A stretch of DNA of 64,000 nt from Campylobacter massiliensis (GTDB taxonomy: Bacteria; Campylobacterota; Campylobacteria; Campylobacterales; Campylobacteraceae): positions 124,001-188,000 of the forward strand of contig NZ_JACLZK010000002.1 of NCBI RefSeq assembly GCF_014253065.1. Direction: 5' to 3'. This document shows positions 1 to 9,638 of the stretch, in pieces. Within the stretch, counting starts at the first letter, position 1; each line of letters begins with the position of its first letter. The translations under genes were made by a program, and so were the position numbers. The notes under the pieces were generated by a model. It saw nothing but the letters and a program-made list of their open reading frames with translations. It was not told the DNA's origin and ran no database searches.

Positions 1-68
1 AACATAGATAGGGTAGCTATTAAAACTATAAAAATTATCGCTGTAATTAGACTAAAACCTTTTCTCAT
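1..68 (-). CDS. Pseudopilin-like protein, 5' part only (CtsT-like?)
   Basis: Only the first 22 codons are inside the window and the gene continues past the left edge. The N-terminus reads MRKG then FSLITAIIFIVLIATLSM: a short basic leader, a glycine cleavage site and a hydrophobic helix, as in a class III (prepilin-type) signal peptide. Position +5 of the mature part is Thr instead of the usual Glu, as in the K/PilX type of minor pseudopilin that caps a pilus. Its ATG shares one base with the TGA of the next gene upstream (TGATG), so the two are translationally linked. In C. jejuni a transformation pseudopilin-like gene (ctsT) lies near fliW, so a CtsT-like role in DNA uptake is plausible; this is inferred from context and a short stretch of sequence. 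Confidence 0.6.
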   Translation of the reverse strand, partial: MRKGFSLITAIIFIVLIATLSM

Positions 69-976
69 CAATACACCGCCTTTGTTTTACACACTGTGGT
101 TTCGGCCTTGTTTTGACCGAGGGATTTGCCGGCATCTCTTATGCACAGCTTCATGACTATGGCGCCACTTGCTTCGGTGAAGTTAAATCTAGTTACGTTT
201 TCTGCAAGCAAGACCTTGCTTGTTTTTGCATTATTGTATTTGTCTCCAACCCAAGGCCTATAGTTGTAGTGTAGCCATAAATCAAAGTCAGTATCTTCTG
301 TTTTTTTCTTTTTTGGTACTACCGCGTAAGCTGTGTGGAGTAGGTAATACTGTTCGTAAATATTATCAGATGTATATTTTTTTATTTTTAGTTTATTGTT
401 GCCATCTTTTTTAACGGTAGCTATATCATCGGCTTGATTTGAGCTATTGTATCCAAAGCCAGTTTGTACTATATATGGTTTAGCTACCTTAAAAAACAAA
501 CCTACTTGTCCATTGTCAAGCGTGGCATTTTTGTCTGTTAAATCAGATATAGTATTGCTTGCTCTTTCTAGATTGCTATCAGGGGTTGATATGGTTCCGC
601 CGTCTTTTGTTGCATCCCTTGCATTATCTGAGCTTTTTAGATCAACAAAACCGCTCCAACCGCCATCCTGAAAACTTTCATAGCTATAGCTTATCCATTC
701 TAATATATCATAATCACTATTTAATCCAGGACTTGATGTTGATATAAAACTACTGTCAGAACTTTTTCTTCCTATAGTTGAGCTTTTTACCCTTATGGCA
801 AGCCTTTTTGAGATTTGCTCCAGTGTTAGTTCTGTTTGTGTCTCAAGGGTATTTATTGCTCTTGCTTGTAAATAGTTTGTATATAAATTTTTTGCGATAT
901 TAATGCCTGCAAAAGACAAAAGACCCATTATAACGATTACCAAGATAAGCTCGAGCAATGTAAAGGCTTTTTTCAT
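68..976 (-). CDS. Pseudopilin / prepilin-type protein
   Basis: 302 residues. The start MKKA-FTLLELILVIVIMG is a class III signal peptide: basic leader, then a hydrophobic helix with Glu at +5 of the predicted mature protein. The residue before the cleavage point is Ala rather than the more usual Gly. The rest is a hydrophilic Ser/Asp/Lys-rich globular part with two cysteines near the end (VMKLCIRDAG and TTVCKTK), which could form a disulfide-bonded loop as in minor pilins. Its start is one base after the upstream gene's stop and its stop overlaps the downstream pseudopilin start, so it sits in a tight minus-strand operon. It is expected to be processed by a prepilin peptidase and to enter a type IV/type II-like pseudopilus. 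The family below pseudopilin level was not recognised. Confidence 0.8.
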   Translation of the reverse strand: MKKAFTLLELILVIVIMGLLSFAGINIAKNLYTNYLQARAINTLETQTELTLEQISKRLAIRVKSSTIGRKSSDSSFISTSSPGLNSDYDILEWISYSYESFQDGGWSGFVDLKSSDNARDATKDGGTISTPDSNLERASNTISDLTDKNATLDNGQVGLFFKVAKPYIVQTGFGYNSSNQADDIATVKKDGNNKLKIKKYTSDNIYEQYYLLHTAYAVVPKKKKTEDTDFDLWLHYNYRPWVGDKYNNAKTSKVLLAENVTRFNFTEASGAIVMKLCIRDAGKSLGQNKAETTVCKTKAVY

Positions 977-977
977 T

Positions 978-1616
978 TTACCAAGACCCTGATAATATTT
1001 CTGGACTATCGCCTATATTTGCGGCAAAGGCACTAAGAGTTATAGTTTTGGTATCTTTGCCTAATGATGTTTTTGAGGTTACTTGCACTCTTGTTACCCC
1101 TTTGTTGTTGTCATAATTGCCTTGCATGTCGTAATAGTTTGAATCAGTTGTTATAACTGATTCTATTATATTATCTCTATCTCCGTACGTAACAGATGTG
1201 GTGGTCTTTAGGCCGCTTGATCCCTCGGCTGTGTTAAAGGAGTTTATGCTCTTGTCTAGCCCGTTACAACTCTCGTCAAAATTTACTGTTTTTATAACCC
1301 CCTTGGGATCCGGAAGCGCAAAAACTCTCCTGCCGTCTTCGCTTATTGTATTTTTAGTATAAAAATTATCGGTAGCATTGCCCATTGCGTTTCCAAATAT
1401 AGGCGTTGGATCTTTTAAAGAAAAACTACCTACACACGAATACGGCGCTTTTAATATAAGAGCCATTCTTGTCTTGGCATCCATAACGCTTTGTTGTATT
1501 AATCCTTGGGTATTATTGCTTAATGTTCGAGATATTACCGTAGGGATAGCTATCACAGTTATCCCTACTATCACTATAGATAAAATCAGTTCAATTAAAG
1601 AAAAACCTTTTCTCAT
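978..1616 (-). CDS. Pseudopilin / prepilin-type protein
   Basis: About 212 residues starting MRKG-FSLIELILSIVIVG: basic leader, Gly cleavage site, Glu at +5 and a hydrophobic helix, a textbook class III signal. I chose the ATG at 1616 rather than a TTG at 1628, because the longer form adds four residues before the leader and overlaps the upstream stop. The body has an early cysteine (YSCVGSF) and a second one (FDESCNGL), a likely disulfide pair. It lies between the large secreted protein upstream and another pseudopilin downstream, all minus strand and nearly gapless, which argues for joint assembly. It is probably a minor pilin/pseudopilin. Confidence 0.8.
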   Translation of the reverse strand: MRKGFSLIELILSIVIVGITVIAIPTVISRTLSNNTQGLIQQSVMDAKTRMALILKAPYSCVGSFSLKDPTPIFGNAMGNATDNFYTKNTISEDGRRVFALPDPKGVIKTVNFDESCNGLDKSINSFNTAEGSSGLKTTTSVTYGDRDNIIESVITTDSNYYDMQGNYDNNKGVTRVQVTSKTSLGKDTKTITLSAFAANIGDSPEILSGSW

Positions 1617-1621
1617 GTCTC

Positions 1622-4600
1622 TTACCAATCCGATCTTTTGCTTGGTTTTTCAGAGTAACCGTTTAGGTCTCCTTCGTTGGTGTCTAGCACTTTGCCTGGG
1701 TTTGTGATTTTTTCACCTTTTTGATTAAGGGCTCGTCCACCCCACTTAGGCCTATCAAAAAACGTTACACTAAATTTATTAGACGTTGCCAAGTCGTCGG
1801 TTTTGTTGTATATAAGCCATTTTGATGCCACCATCTCTATCTCTGTAGTTTCAGCTTGGGTATCAGATAGCGTTAGTGTTTGGATACCATTTGATATGTC
1901 TTTAGATGTTAGACTAACGGTAGCTGATTTAGGTTTGTATTCACTTACCGAACCATATGAAGAATCCACATGAGATCCGTTTAGGTACCAGTCGGAGATG
2001 CTTGGTAATGAAGTGCCTTTTGCCAGAGTATATGTATCCTTCTTACAATTCTTACAATAAATTCCAAAGTATACATCGGCATCAAAACCCACTTTAGGGC
2101 CTTCGTAATATGGTGCATATACTATACCGTAGTAGAACTGAGTTGTTGTTTCGTCAGCAAGCAGTGGTTTTACATAGGTGTTAGCTACAGTTGTACTTCC
2201 GGATTGCTCTTTTACGTTTTTAAAGGTAAATATGTTGCTATTAACCGTAAATGGATCCAATGGCTCGGTTACTTTTCTGGCAAAGTTAAATTTGACATCC
2301 GCTTTTACTTCACCATTTGTAAACGCGTCCTTGGATACGTTATATACTCCAGAGTTATCATTAGTAGTCGTCTTTTTTGTTACTAATGTATTTGTACTAT
2401 CGCGGAAAAATAAAATTTTACTTTTCGCATCTGATTGATTTGGAGTTTTGATATTATCCTTGTCGTTTAGGTCGGCTATGCCGGTATCTATATCTATTTC
2501 AAACTGCGCATCTTTAGCATAGCAGCCTTTTGTGTACATTCTTGCTACTGTGTGATCTGCATCTCCTAGTCTAGCTTTTACATCAAATGTAGCTCTTGCA
2601 GACATCGCTATTTCGTTTGACATATATGTCATGGCGCCGCCGTTAAAGCCGGTTATTCTAAGGTTTTCTACATGAATATCTTGCGGGTTAAATTCGAAGT
2701 CAAATTCCGATCTGATATTGCAACCAACCTTTCCATTGGTCTCTGTGTTTTTGTGGCTATTTACTATGCAGTCACCATTTTTTTGGTCGTGACTTGTGAT
2801 CGTCCACTGGTTGTCAAATATTACCAGTTTTGCTTTGCCAACTTCGTAATACGCAAAATCTTTTTTATCTGCGATAACTGTTGCTCCCTCTTGATATCTT
2901 TGAAGCTTAGCTGCTCCGTCTGTAAATTTTGCTGCAAGCGAAGTTACCGGCAGGCTAGTAACGGATGTGCAAGTTGCTGGTATTTCTGGAGTAAACCTGA
3001 TATATTTTGTATCAAGATTGTCGCCAGTGAAGTCGGTAGTGTAGCCTTCTGCCTTGTTGTTTTTATCGTTCATGGCCCATGCTCCAAAAGCAGGATAGCT
3101 TTTTCCGCCAACCAAAACACGATTTGTTATTTCGCTATTTGTTGAAGTATTATAAATTTTAAACTCTTTAGGTCTAACAGTAAAGGTATCGGAGGCGCAG
3201 TTTGCTTTGACGGCTTTTGTTATCGGATCCGTAAAAGAGAGCTGTACATATAAATTCGAATACGCTTGTTCTATTAATACCCCCTTGAGATCAACGATAG
3301 CGGTGCCATCTTTTCCTTTTTTAAATTCTACTTCTTTAGAATATACTGAGGTGCCGGTCGCCTCGCAAGAGGTTCGTATATCTACCTTTACCTTGGTGTC
3401 CATATTTGTTTTAGCTGGCTTGACGACGCCTGGAGTCGTCTCTTCGCCGAAGTGTACTATCTTTATATCAAAATTACGATTAGCTATTTGAGTATATAGG
3501 TTTTTGGAGTCTTTTACATCGCCTGTAAAATTTTTATTTACGGCTCTAAAATTATTGATATTTGGTACGTCTATAACTTTAAGGTAGTATTGCTTTTCCT
3601 GGCATCTTTCTATTTTTCCTTCGAAACTTAAATTTAAAGCGCTATTGGTAAAGGATGCTCTATATATAGTCGCATTAAAATCATCTGTTTGTTTTAGCTT
3701 GGAGTCGTATTGGATAAAGGCTTGATTTGTTAGATCTATGGTGCCGCCTTGATTTGACTCTCCTATCCTGCCGGCATCTTTACCGACGGCAAAGGTTAGT
3801 AAATTTTTAGATGATTTTTGGAAGTTTGTATTGTCCGGGTTGAGAGCTCCCACTGTAAAAGTTGCGTCTGATTTCGCACTCAATACCATATGGGTAGTTT
3901 GAGGCTCGTATTCCGAGCTTTTAGGATCTAGGCTTGCGGTTACGGTTAGTTTTTCGGCAGATTCGTTTCCTAGGTTTTTTATGGCGACTTGAGTTCTTAG
4001 GATGCTATCTTTATTTACCTGCGTATGTGATTTGCTATCGGTACTTACTTCTTCAAATACACCCGCTTGATTTTTGGTAAACAACGTCTCCTCGTAGCAC
4101 ACTTTTGGAGAGTAAAGTTCGGTTGAAAAGGCCACTAGACCGACGTTTGCTCTTTCGGCATATATTCTAGCGGGCGGAACCCCATACTTCCATGATTCGC
4201 AATTTTTAGATGATAATTTGTAGCCTGCATCTTCTTTGTCTTTATCTAGTTTCCACTCGGACTTTGCAATTATATTTACCCACGCTTCGGTTTCGGCATT
4301 TCCAATCTTTCCGCTTATATCAAAGATATCTAGGTCCATTTGGTTATTGTATGTCCTTCCGGAGTTTATGTTTGTGCCGAATTTTGTGATTGTACTATTA
4401 AGTTGCTGGCCAGACATATTTCCGTTGGAAGTTACTGATTCGTATTTATTATCGCGCCATACCTGTATATCCTCGCTTCCGGTTTCTTTTTTTGCACCAA
4501 AGGTCAAAACAGCAAGAGTTGAATTTACTGGACCGCTAGGTGGGGTATAAAAATCCGTAAAGTGAAGCAGGGTTCTTTTTGAAACCAAATTTGGACAACT

Positions 4601-5590
4601 TGAATTTGGATCTAAAACTTTAAGTCCGTCGTATATGTTAATGCTTTTAGGCTTTATATTTTTTGATTCATTTTCACCAAAGTCATATACTATAATTAAT
4701 GCCCATCCACCATAGTGCGGTGCAAGATTTGGACGATTATCATAACGACCGCTCCAATTTCCGTTACGATAGGTTTCTATCCAGCCGGGGGCACTAGTAG
4801 ATGATTTTATGTTGCCCGCTATAAAGGTTCTTTGATCTTTTGTAAGGCTTTTTTTTACAATATCTGTAACGTCAGCACTTGCTTGGTACATAAAATACAT
4901 TCCACCCTTTGCACTGGTGTTCACCCAGCTATATGAGCCATACCAAAACACGTCTTGAGGCTTTGCGTTTATAGAGTGCTGTTTGCCATCAGGTGTAAGA
5001 AATTTGATTGTATTAAAACCTCTTATTTCGCTAAAATAGTCTTTTCTGAGTCCATTAACGTCTTGCGCTTTTGCACCATACCAACTAGATATACCGCCCG
5101 CCCAATAAAGCCTGGCAAATATTACCTTGCTGCCGTCTATATTATTTCTTTCTAGTTCCGTAGGCTTTTTTGAAAAATCAAATGTTGATTTGGCTGAGTT
5201 ATAGCTAAAATGAGCTGGGTCGTCATTCTCCGGTAATATATACGTAAGAGTTCCTGACCATAATTTGGTTATAGGATTGTAATCATACCCTCCGTTTGTT
5301 GGCTTAGAAATGGTGGCGCCTATTATATCCATATCTCCGTATATGCGCTTAATTTCTTTGCCATCTTTATCCAATATCGGTCTTTTTGCCATAACATCTT
5401 CTTTGATATCAATATACGTACCTTTATTTCTATTTCCATCGTAATAAACCCATTGAATAGGATGTGTTACTCTTAGATCTGGTTGTTTCTCGTCAAGGTC
5501 AATATGATATTGTATCGGGTCTCTTTGTTCTGCAAAAGCTGGGACAAATAAAGCTACAAGCGCAATTAGCGCAAATTTAATGTTTTTCAT
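1622..5590 (-). CDS. Large secreted pilus-associated protein, MshQ/DUF6701-like
   Basis: 1322 residues. A Sec signal peptide (MKNIKFALIALVALFVPAFA, cleavage before EQRDP) shows export. The N-terminal third has a repeated-domain style (an FARLYWAGG stretch near residue 158) and a DUF11-like segment around residue 545 (LRTQVAIKNLGNESAEKLTV). Near residue 805 a CASDTFTVRPKEF stretch resembles the motif of MshQ-type DUF6701 proteins, which are encoded beside MSHA minor pilins. About a dozen and a half cysteines are spread along the protein, including a CKNCKK pair near the end. It precedes three pseudopilin genes on the same strand and overlaps or abuts the first. The start is well supported by AAGGAAATAGAA before the ATG. 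A role as a tip or surface adhesin of the pseudopilus is inference; the MshQ link rests on motif and context only. Confidence 0.65.
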   Translation of the reverse strand: MKNIKFALIALVALFVPAFAEQRDPIQYHIDLDEKQPDLRVTHPIQWVYYDGNRNKGTYIDIKEDVMAKRPILDKDGKEIKRIYGDMDIIGATISKPTNGGYDYNPITKLWSGTLTYILPENDDPAHFSYNSAKSTFDFSKKPTELERNNIDGSKVIFARLYWAGGISSWYGAKAQDVNGLRKDYFSEIRGFNTIKFLTPDGKQHSINAKPQDVFWYGSYSWVNTSAKGGMYFMYQASADVTDIVKKSLTKDQRTFIAGNIKSSTSAPGWIETYRNGNWSGRYDNRPNLAPHYGGWALIIVYDFGENESKNIKPKSINIYDGLKVLDPNSSCPNLVSKRTLLHFTDFYTPPSGPVNSTLAVLTFGAKKETGSEDIQVWRDNKYESVTSNGNMSGQQLNSTITKFGTNINSGRTYNNQMDLDIFDISGKIGNAETEAWVNIIAKSEWKLDKDKEDAGYKLSSKNCESWKYGVPPARIYAERANVGLVAFSTELYSPKVCYEETLFTKNQAGVFEEVSTDSKSHTQVNKDSILRTQVAIKNLGNESAEKLTVTASLDPKSSEYEPQTTHMVLSAKSDATFTVGALNPDNTNFQKSSKNLLTFAVGKDAGRIGESNQGGTIDLTNQAFIQYDSKLKQTDDFNATIYRASFTNSALNLSFEGKIERCQEKQYYLKVIDVPNINNFRAVNKNFTGDVKDSKNLYTQIANRNFDIKIVHFGEETTPGVVKPAKTNMDTKVKVDIRTSCEATGTSVYSKEVEFKKGKDGTAIVDLKGVLIEQAYSNLYVQLSFTDPITKAVKANCASDTFTVRPKEFKIYNTSTNSEITNRVLVGGKSYPAFGAWAMNDKNNKAEGYTTDFTGDNLDTKYIRFTPEIPATCTSVTSLPVTSLAAKFTDGAAKLQRYQEGATVIADKKDFAYYEVGKAKLVIFDNQWTITSHDQKNGDCIVNSHKNTETNGKVGCNIRSEFDFEFNPQDIHVENLRITGFNGGAMTYMSNEIAMSARATFDVKARLGDADHTVARMYTKGCYAKDAQFEIDIDTGIADLNDKDNIKTPNQSDAKSKILFFRDSTNTLVTKKTTTNDNSGVYNVSKDAFTNGEVKADVKFNFARKVTEPLDPFTVNSNIFTFKNVKEQSGSTTVANTYVKPLLADETTTQFYYGIVYAPYYEGPKVGFDADVYFGIYCKNCKKDTYTLAKGTSLPSISDWYLNGSHVDSSYGSVSEYKPKSATVSLTSKDISNGIQTLTLSDTQAETTEIEMVASKWLIYNKTDDLATSNKFSVTFFDRPKWGGRALNQKGEKITNPGKVLDTNEGDLNGYSEKPSKRSDW

Positions 5591-5618
5591 TTCTATTTCC
5601 TTCTTGTTAAGAAATATT

Positions 5619-6002
5619 TCATTTTTCTATAAAATCCGAAATTTTTTCGGCCTGTTTATACATCGGATATGCCCACGCATCAAGCACTATCTGAGATAGC
5701 GTCATGTTTGTCATATTGCAAACGATAGGAGCGATGAAATTTACCGTCGAGGTCTCGATTGGGGTGCTTACGACCATGATGTTGTAGATCCTTAGCTCGC
5801 TTTTGTCGTTTATGTCCATCAGCTCCTGGTAGTACGTCGGTATCTCAAATTCGTAATTTCTCAAGGCGTACGGGTTTATCGCGGTAAAAGACGTCTCGTC
5901 GTCCTTGCTTTGAAGCTTTACGAAAAATTGATCTAGCTCTTTTAGTTCGTAACTTTTGATATGCTCAAAGCCTAAAATCGGACTTTTGACTTGAAAAACC
6001 AT
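5619..6002 (-). CDS. fliW: Flagellar assembly factor FliW
   Basis: About 127 residues. FliW binds flagellin and antagonises CsrA, linking flagellin level to flagellin mRNA translation. The sequence has the family's compact form: [13 protein letters not shown] at the start, a central [11 protein letters not shown] segment and the [12 protein letters not shown] block near residue 90. I start it at the ATG at 6002, because AAGGAG lies six bases upstream; the earlier ATG at 6008 would sit directly on that ribosome site. It is divergent from bamD across 149 bases, with TACAAT (6040-6045, minus) as a possible -10. The same neighbourhood (fliW, bamD, lon) occurs in C. jejuni. The large secreted protein gene begins 28 bases after its stop and may be co-transcribed. 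Confidence 0.92.
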   Translation of the reverse strand: MVFQVKSPILGFEHIKSYELKELDQFFVKLQSKDDETSFTAINPYALRNYEFEIPTYYQELMDINDKSELRIYNIMVVSTPIETSTVNFIAPIVCNMTNMTLSQIVLDAWAYPMYKQAEKISDFIEK

Positions 6003-6151
6003 ATACATCTCCTTAATTATGCATTTACTTTTTACGCGAATTGTACCTAAATTTTTCTATTTTTAAGCATAAATAAAACAAAAATTTACCAAAAAGCAAC
6101 AAAAACAATGGTAAAATAGCCCATTTAAAAAATTTAAATTTAAGGGAACGT

Positions 6152-6799
6152 ATGAAAAATTTGATCAAATTTTTATCTGCGGTATTTTTTGTTTGTTTAA
6201 TCGGCGGTTGTGCCGACAAATACACGGAGCTTTATAATTTAACGCCGGATCAGTGGTACTCCGAGATCATCGGCGATATCAAAAATCGCGACCTAGAAAG
6301 CGCCGACAAACACTACACGGCGATGTCTAGCGAGCACGTAGCTAGCCCGCTTTTAGAGCAAATGCTACTAATCCTAGCCCAAGCCCACGCTAATGACGAA
6401 GAGTATTTGATGGCGAATTTTTACCTAGACGAATACCTCAAAAGATACGGCGATAGCGGCCCTAGGAGCGAATTTGCGCAGTATTTAAAAATAAAAGCGA
6501 ATTTTGACTCATTCTCGCAACCTAATCGCAATCAAAAGCTAATGCAAGACAGCATCGCCGAGATAGAAAAATTTCTCTACATCTACCCAAACACGCAGTA
6601 TCGCCCGCTGATCGAAACTATGCTGGTTAAATTTAAGCTCGCGATCTACAACCTGGACGTGCAAATAGCTGATCTATATGAGCGTACCGGCAGGGACGAG
6701 TCGGCGCAAATTTATAAAGAAAAGGTGCAAGCTTCGCCGCTAAACGACGCAAATATCGTGCTTCCGCAGCTTCCTTGGTATAGAAAAATGTTTGAATAG
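6152..6799 (+). CDS. bamD: Outer membrane assembly lipoprotein BamD
   Basis: 215 residues, the usual size for BamD/YfiO/ComL, the lipoprotein of the BAM complex that inserts beta-barrel proteins into the outer membrane. A lipoprotein signal ends in LIGGC with the lipidated cysteine at residue 20. Alternating helical TPR-like segments follow, including the pattern YLMANFYLDEYLKRYG and IEKFLYIYPNTQYRP that recurs in BamD. A -10-like TAAAAT lies at 6112-6117 and the ribosome site is AAGGGAACGT before the ATG. lon starts ten bases after its stop, so the two are probably one transcript. Confidence 0.95.
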   Translation: MKNLIKFLSAVFFVCLIGGCADKYTELYNLTPDQWYSEIIGDIKNRDLESADKHYTAMSSEHVASPLLEQMLLILAQAHANDEEYLMANFYLDEYLKRYGDSGPRSEFAQYLKIKANFDSFSQPNRNQKLMQDSIAEIEKFLYIYPNTQYRPLIETMLVKFKLAIYNLDVQIADLYERTGRDESAQIYKEKVQASPLNDANIVLPQLPWYRKMFE

Positions 6800-6808
6800 G
6801 AGCTAAAT

Positions 6809-9235
6809 TTGCAAATTTACGAATCAAAAATGTTCCCTGCGCAGCTACCCGTCATCGTAGAAGACGAGCTGTTTTTATATCCATTTATGATCACGCCGCT
6901 TTTTTTAAGCGACGAGGAAAATATCGAAGCGCTAAATTTGGCCCTCGAGTCGCAGAGCCCCATCCTGGTCGTACCGACGAAGGCGCAAAACGAAGGCGCG
7001 CGAGAATTTGACTCTATCTATGATGCCGGCGTCATCGGCACCGTGATGAGGCGAGTACCGCTGCCGGACGGCAGAGTGAAAATTTTATTTCAAGGCACGA
7101 GCAAGGGTCGCATAGTCTCAAGAGTATCCTCAAAGCCGCTGCAAGCCGTCGTAGACGTACTACATGAAAAAAGACCCGAAAACACCAAAAGCGACGCGCT
7201 ACTAACCGTACTTCGCGAAAAGGTGCGAGATCTGGCCGCGCTTAGCCACTTTTTTCCGCCCGATCTTTTAAAAACGATAGAGGAGAGCGCCGAACCTAGC
7301 CGCGTTTGCGATCTCATCTTAAGCTCACTAAGGCTAAAGAAAAAAACGGCGTACGAGTTTTTTATCGAGGAAAATTTGGAACAAAAGCTGCTAAAACTCA
7401 TCGACTATGTCATCGAGGAGATCGAGGCAAACAAGCTTCAGCGCGAGATAAAAAACAAAGTCCACTCAAGGATCGACAAGGTAAATAAGGAGTATTTTCT
7501 AAAAGAGCAGCTAAAACAGATCCAGCAAGAGCTCGGCTCCGATACGAGCCGCGAAGAGGAGATCGAGGAGTACCGCAAGAAGCTGGAAGCTAAGAAGAAA
7601 TTTATGGGCGAGGACGCGTATAAGGAGATAAAAAAGCAAATCGACAAACTATCGCGCATGCATCCAGACTCCGCCGACGCCAACACGACGCAAAGCTACC
7701 TCGACTGGGTCGTAGAGGTACCGTTTGAAAACCTGGCCAACAAAAAACTAAGCGTACAAGAGGTCGCAAAGCAGCTAAATGCCGATCACTACGGGCTTGA
7801 GAGGCCAAAAGATAGGATAGAGGAGTATTTTGCTCTGCGCGAGCTTTTGCAACTGCGAGGCGTCGCAGGCAAGGTAAATAACGGCGCGATCTTGTGCTTT
7901 GCGGGGCCTCCGGGCGTTGGTAAAACGAGTCTGGCAAACTCCATCGCAAAGGCGCTAAAACGCGAGCTAGTGCGCGTGGCTTTGGGTGGTCTTGAGGACG
8001 TAAACGAGCTGCGCGGACATCGCCGCACCTACATAGGCGCGATGCCGGGCCGTATCGTGCAGGGGCTCATCGAAGCAAAACAGATGAATCCCGTCGTGGT
8101 GCTAGACGAGATCGACAAGGTCGGCAGGAGCTTTCGCGGCGATCCGACGGCGGTACTGCTGGAGATCCTGGATCCTGAGCAAAATAACAAATTTAGGGAT
8201 TATTATTTAAATTTTAATATCGACCTAAGCAAGGTCGTCTTTGTCGCGACGGCAAACGACGTGAGCGCCATACCGCCGGCACTGCGCGACAGGATGGAGT
8301 TTATCGAGCTTAGCTCTTATACGCCGCAGGAAAAATTTGAGATCGCTAAAAAATATCTAATCCCTCAAGAGCTCAAAAAACACGGCCTAAAGCCGAGCGA
8401 AGTAGCTCTGGGCAAAGACGTGCTAAGCCTCATCATCTCGGACTATACGCGCGAAAGCGGGGTGCGAAACCTGCGCCGCCGTCTGGCGGATATATTTAGA
8501 AAGGCGGCAAAAAGGCTGCTCGAAGGCGACGTGCAAAAGATAACCGTGACGACTAAAAATTTGAACGAGTTTTTAGAAAAGAAGGTCTTTGAGATCGAGC
8601 ATGCGGATAAAAAACCGCAGATCGGCCAGGTAAACGGGCTGGCGTGGACGAGCGTGGGCGGCGACGTGCTAAAGATCGAAGCTATACGTATACAAGGCAA
8701 AGGCGGCCTGCAGATAACCGGGTCTTTGGGCGACGTGATGAAAGAAAGCGCGTATATAGCGTTTAGCCTCGTTAAAGTGCTGATCGATACTAAAAAGATA
8801 AAAGTACCGGCCAAAATCATCCCAAGCCTGCCTGATGACGTCAAAGACGGCGTGAAAAAAGAGCCGAGCCCTAGCGAAGTGTATCGTCGCTACGATCTGC
8901 ACATCCACGTACCTGAGGGCGCCACGCCAAAAGACGGGCCGAGTGCCGGTATCACGATGGTGACTGCGATCGCCTCGATCCTAACGGATACAAAAGTGCG
9001 AAGCGACGTAGCAATGACGGGCGAGATCACGCTAAGCGGCCGCGTGCTACCTATCGGCGGGCTAAAAGAAAAGCTCATCGCGGCGCATAAGGCTGGCATC
9101 AAAACCGCTCTGATACCGCGCAAAAACTATGAACGAGATCTGGGCGACATCCCGCAAGACGTCAAAAACGATATGCAAATCATCCCTGTGGACGTCATCG
9201 AAGACGTGTTAAAAAATGCGTTCGTCGCAAAATAA
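6809..9235 (+). CDS. lon: ATP-dependent Lon protease
   Basis: 808 residues, full length for LonA, a hexameric cytosolic AAA+ serine protease that degrades misfolded and regulatory proteins. The N-terminal substrate-binding domain covers about residues 1-200, followed by a coiled coil rich in Glu/Lys. Walker [10 protein letters not shown] is near residue 366, Walker [10 protein letters not shown] near 430, and the Ser-Lys dyad is in KDGPSAG (Ser near 712) and GLKEKL (Lys near 755), the spacing of 43 seen in E. coli Lon. The start is a TTG at 6809 with AGGAG six bases upstream. The first ATG downstream would cut into the conserved start ([19 protein letters not shown]), so TTG is preferred. Followed by a terminator-like hairpin. 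Confidence 0.97.
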   Translation: MQIYESKMFPAQLPVIVEDELFLYPFMITPLFLSDEENIEALNLALESQSPILVVPTKAQNEGAREFDSIYDAGVIGTVMRRVPLPDGRVKILFQGTSKGRIVSRVSSKPLQAVVDVLHEKRPENTKSDALLTVLREKVRDLAALSHFFPPDLLKTIEESAEPSRVCDLILSSLRLKKKTAYEFFIEENLEQKLLKLIDYVIEEIEANKLQREIKNKVHSRIDKVNKEYFLKEQLKQIQQELGSDTSREEEIEEYRKKLEAKKKFMGEDAYKEIKKQIDKLSRMHPDSADANTTQSYLDWVVEVPFENLANKKLSVQEVAKQLNADHYGLERPKDRIEEYFALRELLQLRGVAGKVNNGAILCFAGPPGVGKTSLANSIAKALKRELVRVALGGLEDVNELRGHRRTYIGAMPGRIVQGLIEAKQMNPVVVLDEIDKVGRSFRGDPTAVLLEILDPEQNNKFRDYYLNFNIDLSKVVFVATANDVSAIPPALRDRMEFIELSSYTPQEKFEIAKKYLIPQELKKHGLKPSEVALGKDVLSLIISDYTRESGVRNLRRRLADIFRKAAKRLLEGDVQKITVTTKNLNEFLEKKVFEIEHADKKPQIGQVNGLAWTSVGGDVLKIEAIRIQGKGGLQITGSLGDVMKESAYIAFSLVKVLIDTKKIKVPAKIIPSLPDDVKDGVKKEPSPSEVYRRYDLHIHVPEGATPKDGPSAGITMVTAIASILTDTKVRSDVAMTGEITLSGRVLPIGGLKEKLIAAHKAGIKTALIPRKNYERDLGDIPQDVKNDMQIIPVDVIEDVLKNAFVAK

Positions 9236-9250
9236 CTACAAAATTTGATT

Positions 9251-9280
9251 AAATTTAGCCTCGTTTGCGGGGCTAAATTT
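9251..9280 (+). terminator. lon terminator hairpin
   Basis: AAATTTAGCC and GGCTAAATTT form a perfect 10-bp inverted repeat around a 10-base loop, 15 bases after the lon stop. The following run is only moderately T-rich (CTACTTTAAT), so termination may be partial. Confidence 0.6.
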
Positions 9281-9638
9281 CTACTTTAATATCATCAATT
9301 GATGATTAAAAATTTTACTTAGGCCTAAGATAGAAGAGTTAGTGGATTCTAGAGATTTAGCAACGGAGGAGAAGGATACGGATTTAGCAGATAAAGAGAT
9401 GCCAAAAAAAGTAAACGATAAAAAACAAAATAGATATCCTTCGCAAACTCTACTTTCCTAACTGCTATGAAATTTAGGTATAGATTTAATTGCAATCACT
9501 CTTAATAAAGCATTAAAAATATCGAATAGTCGATAATATTTTAAAAATAAATATTGATTATAACTTAAATATTGTTTAGGACTGCGAAAGATAAAATGCT
9601 GAGAACGGAAATTTAGCACAACACAAAAGGTCTACGTA
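9281..9638. other. AT-rich spacer with a possible gene fragment
   Basis: About 360 bases between the lon terminator and the next gene. No complete gene is supported. A short open stretch near 9326-9460 (plus strand) translates to an acidic/basic segment ending in MPKKVNDKKQNRYPSQTLLS and then stops; it has no ribosome site and no recognised relatives and may be a worn-down remnant. Base composition is more AT-rich than the flanking housekeeping genes. TAAAAT near 9594 could be a -10 for the next gene. Confidence 0.4.
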
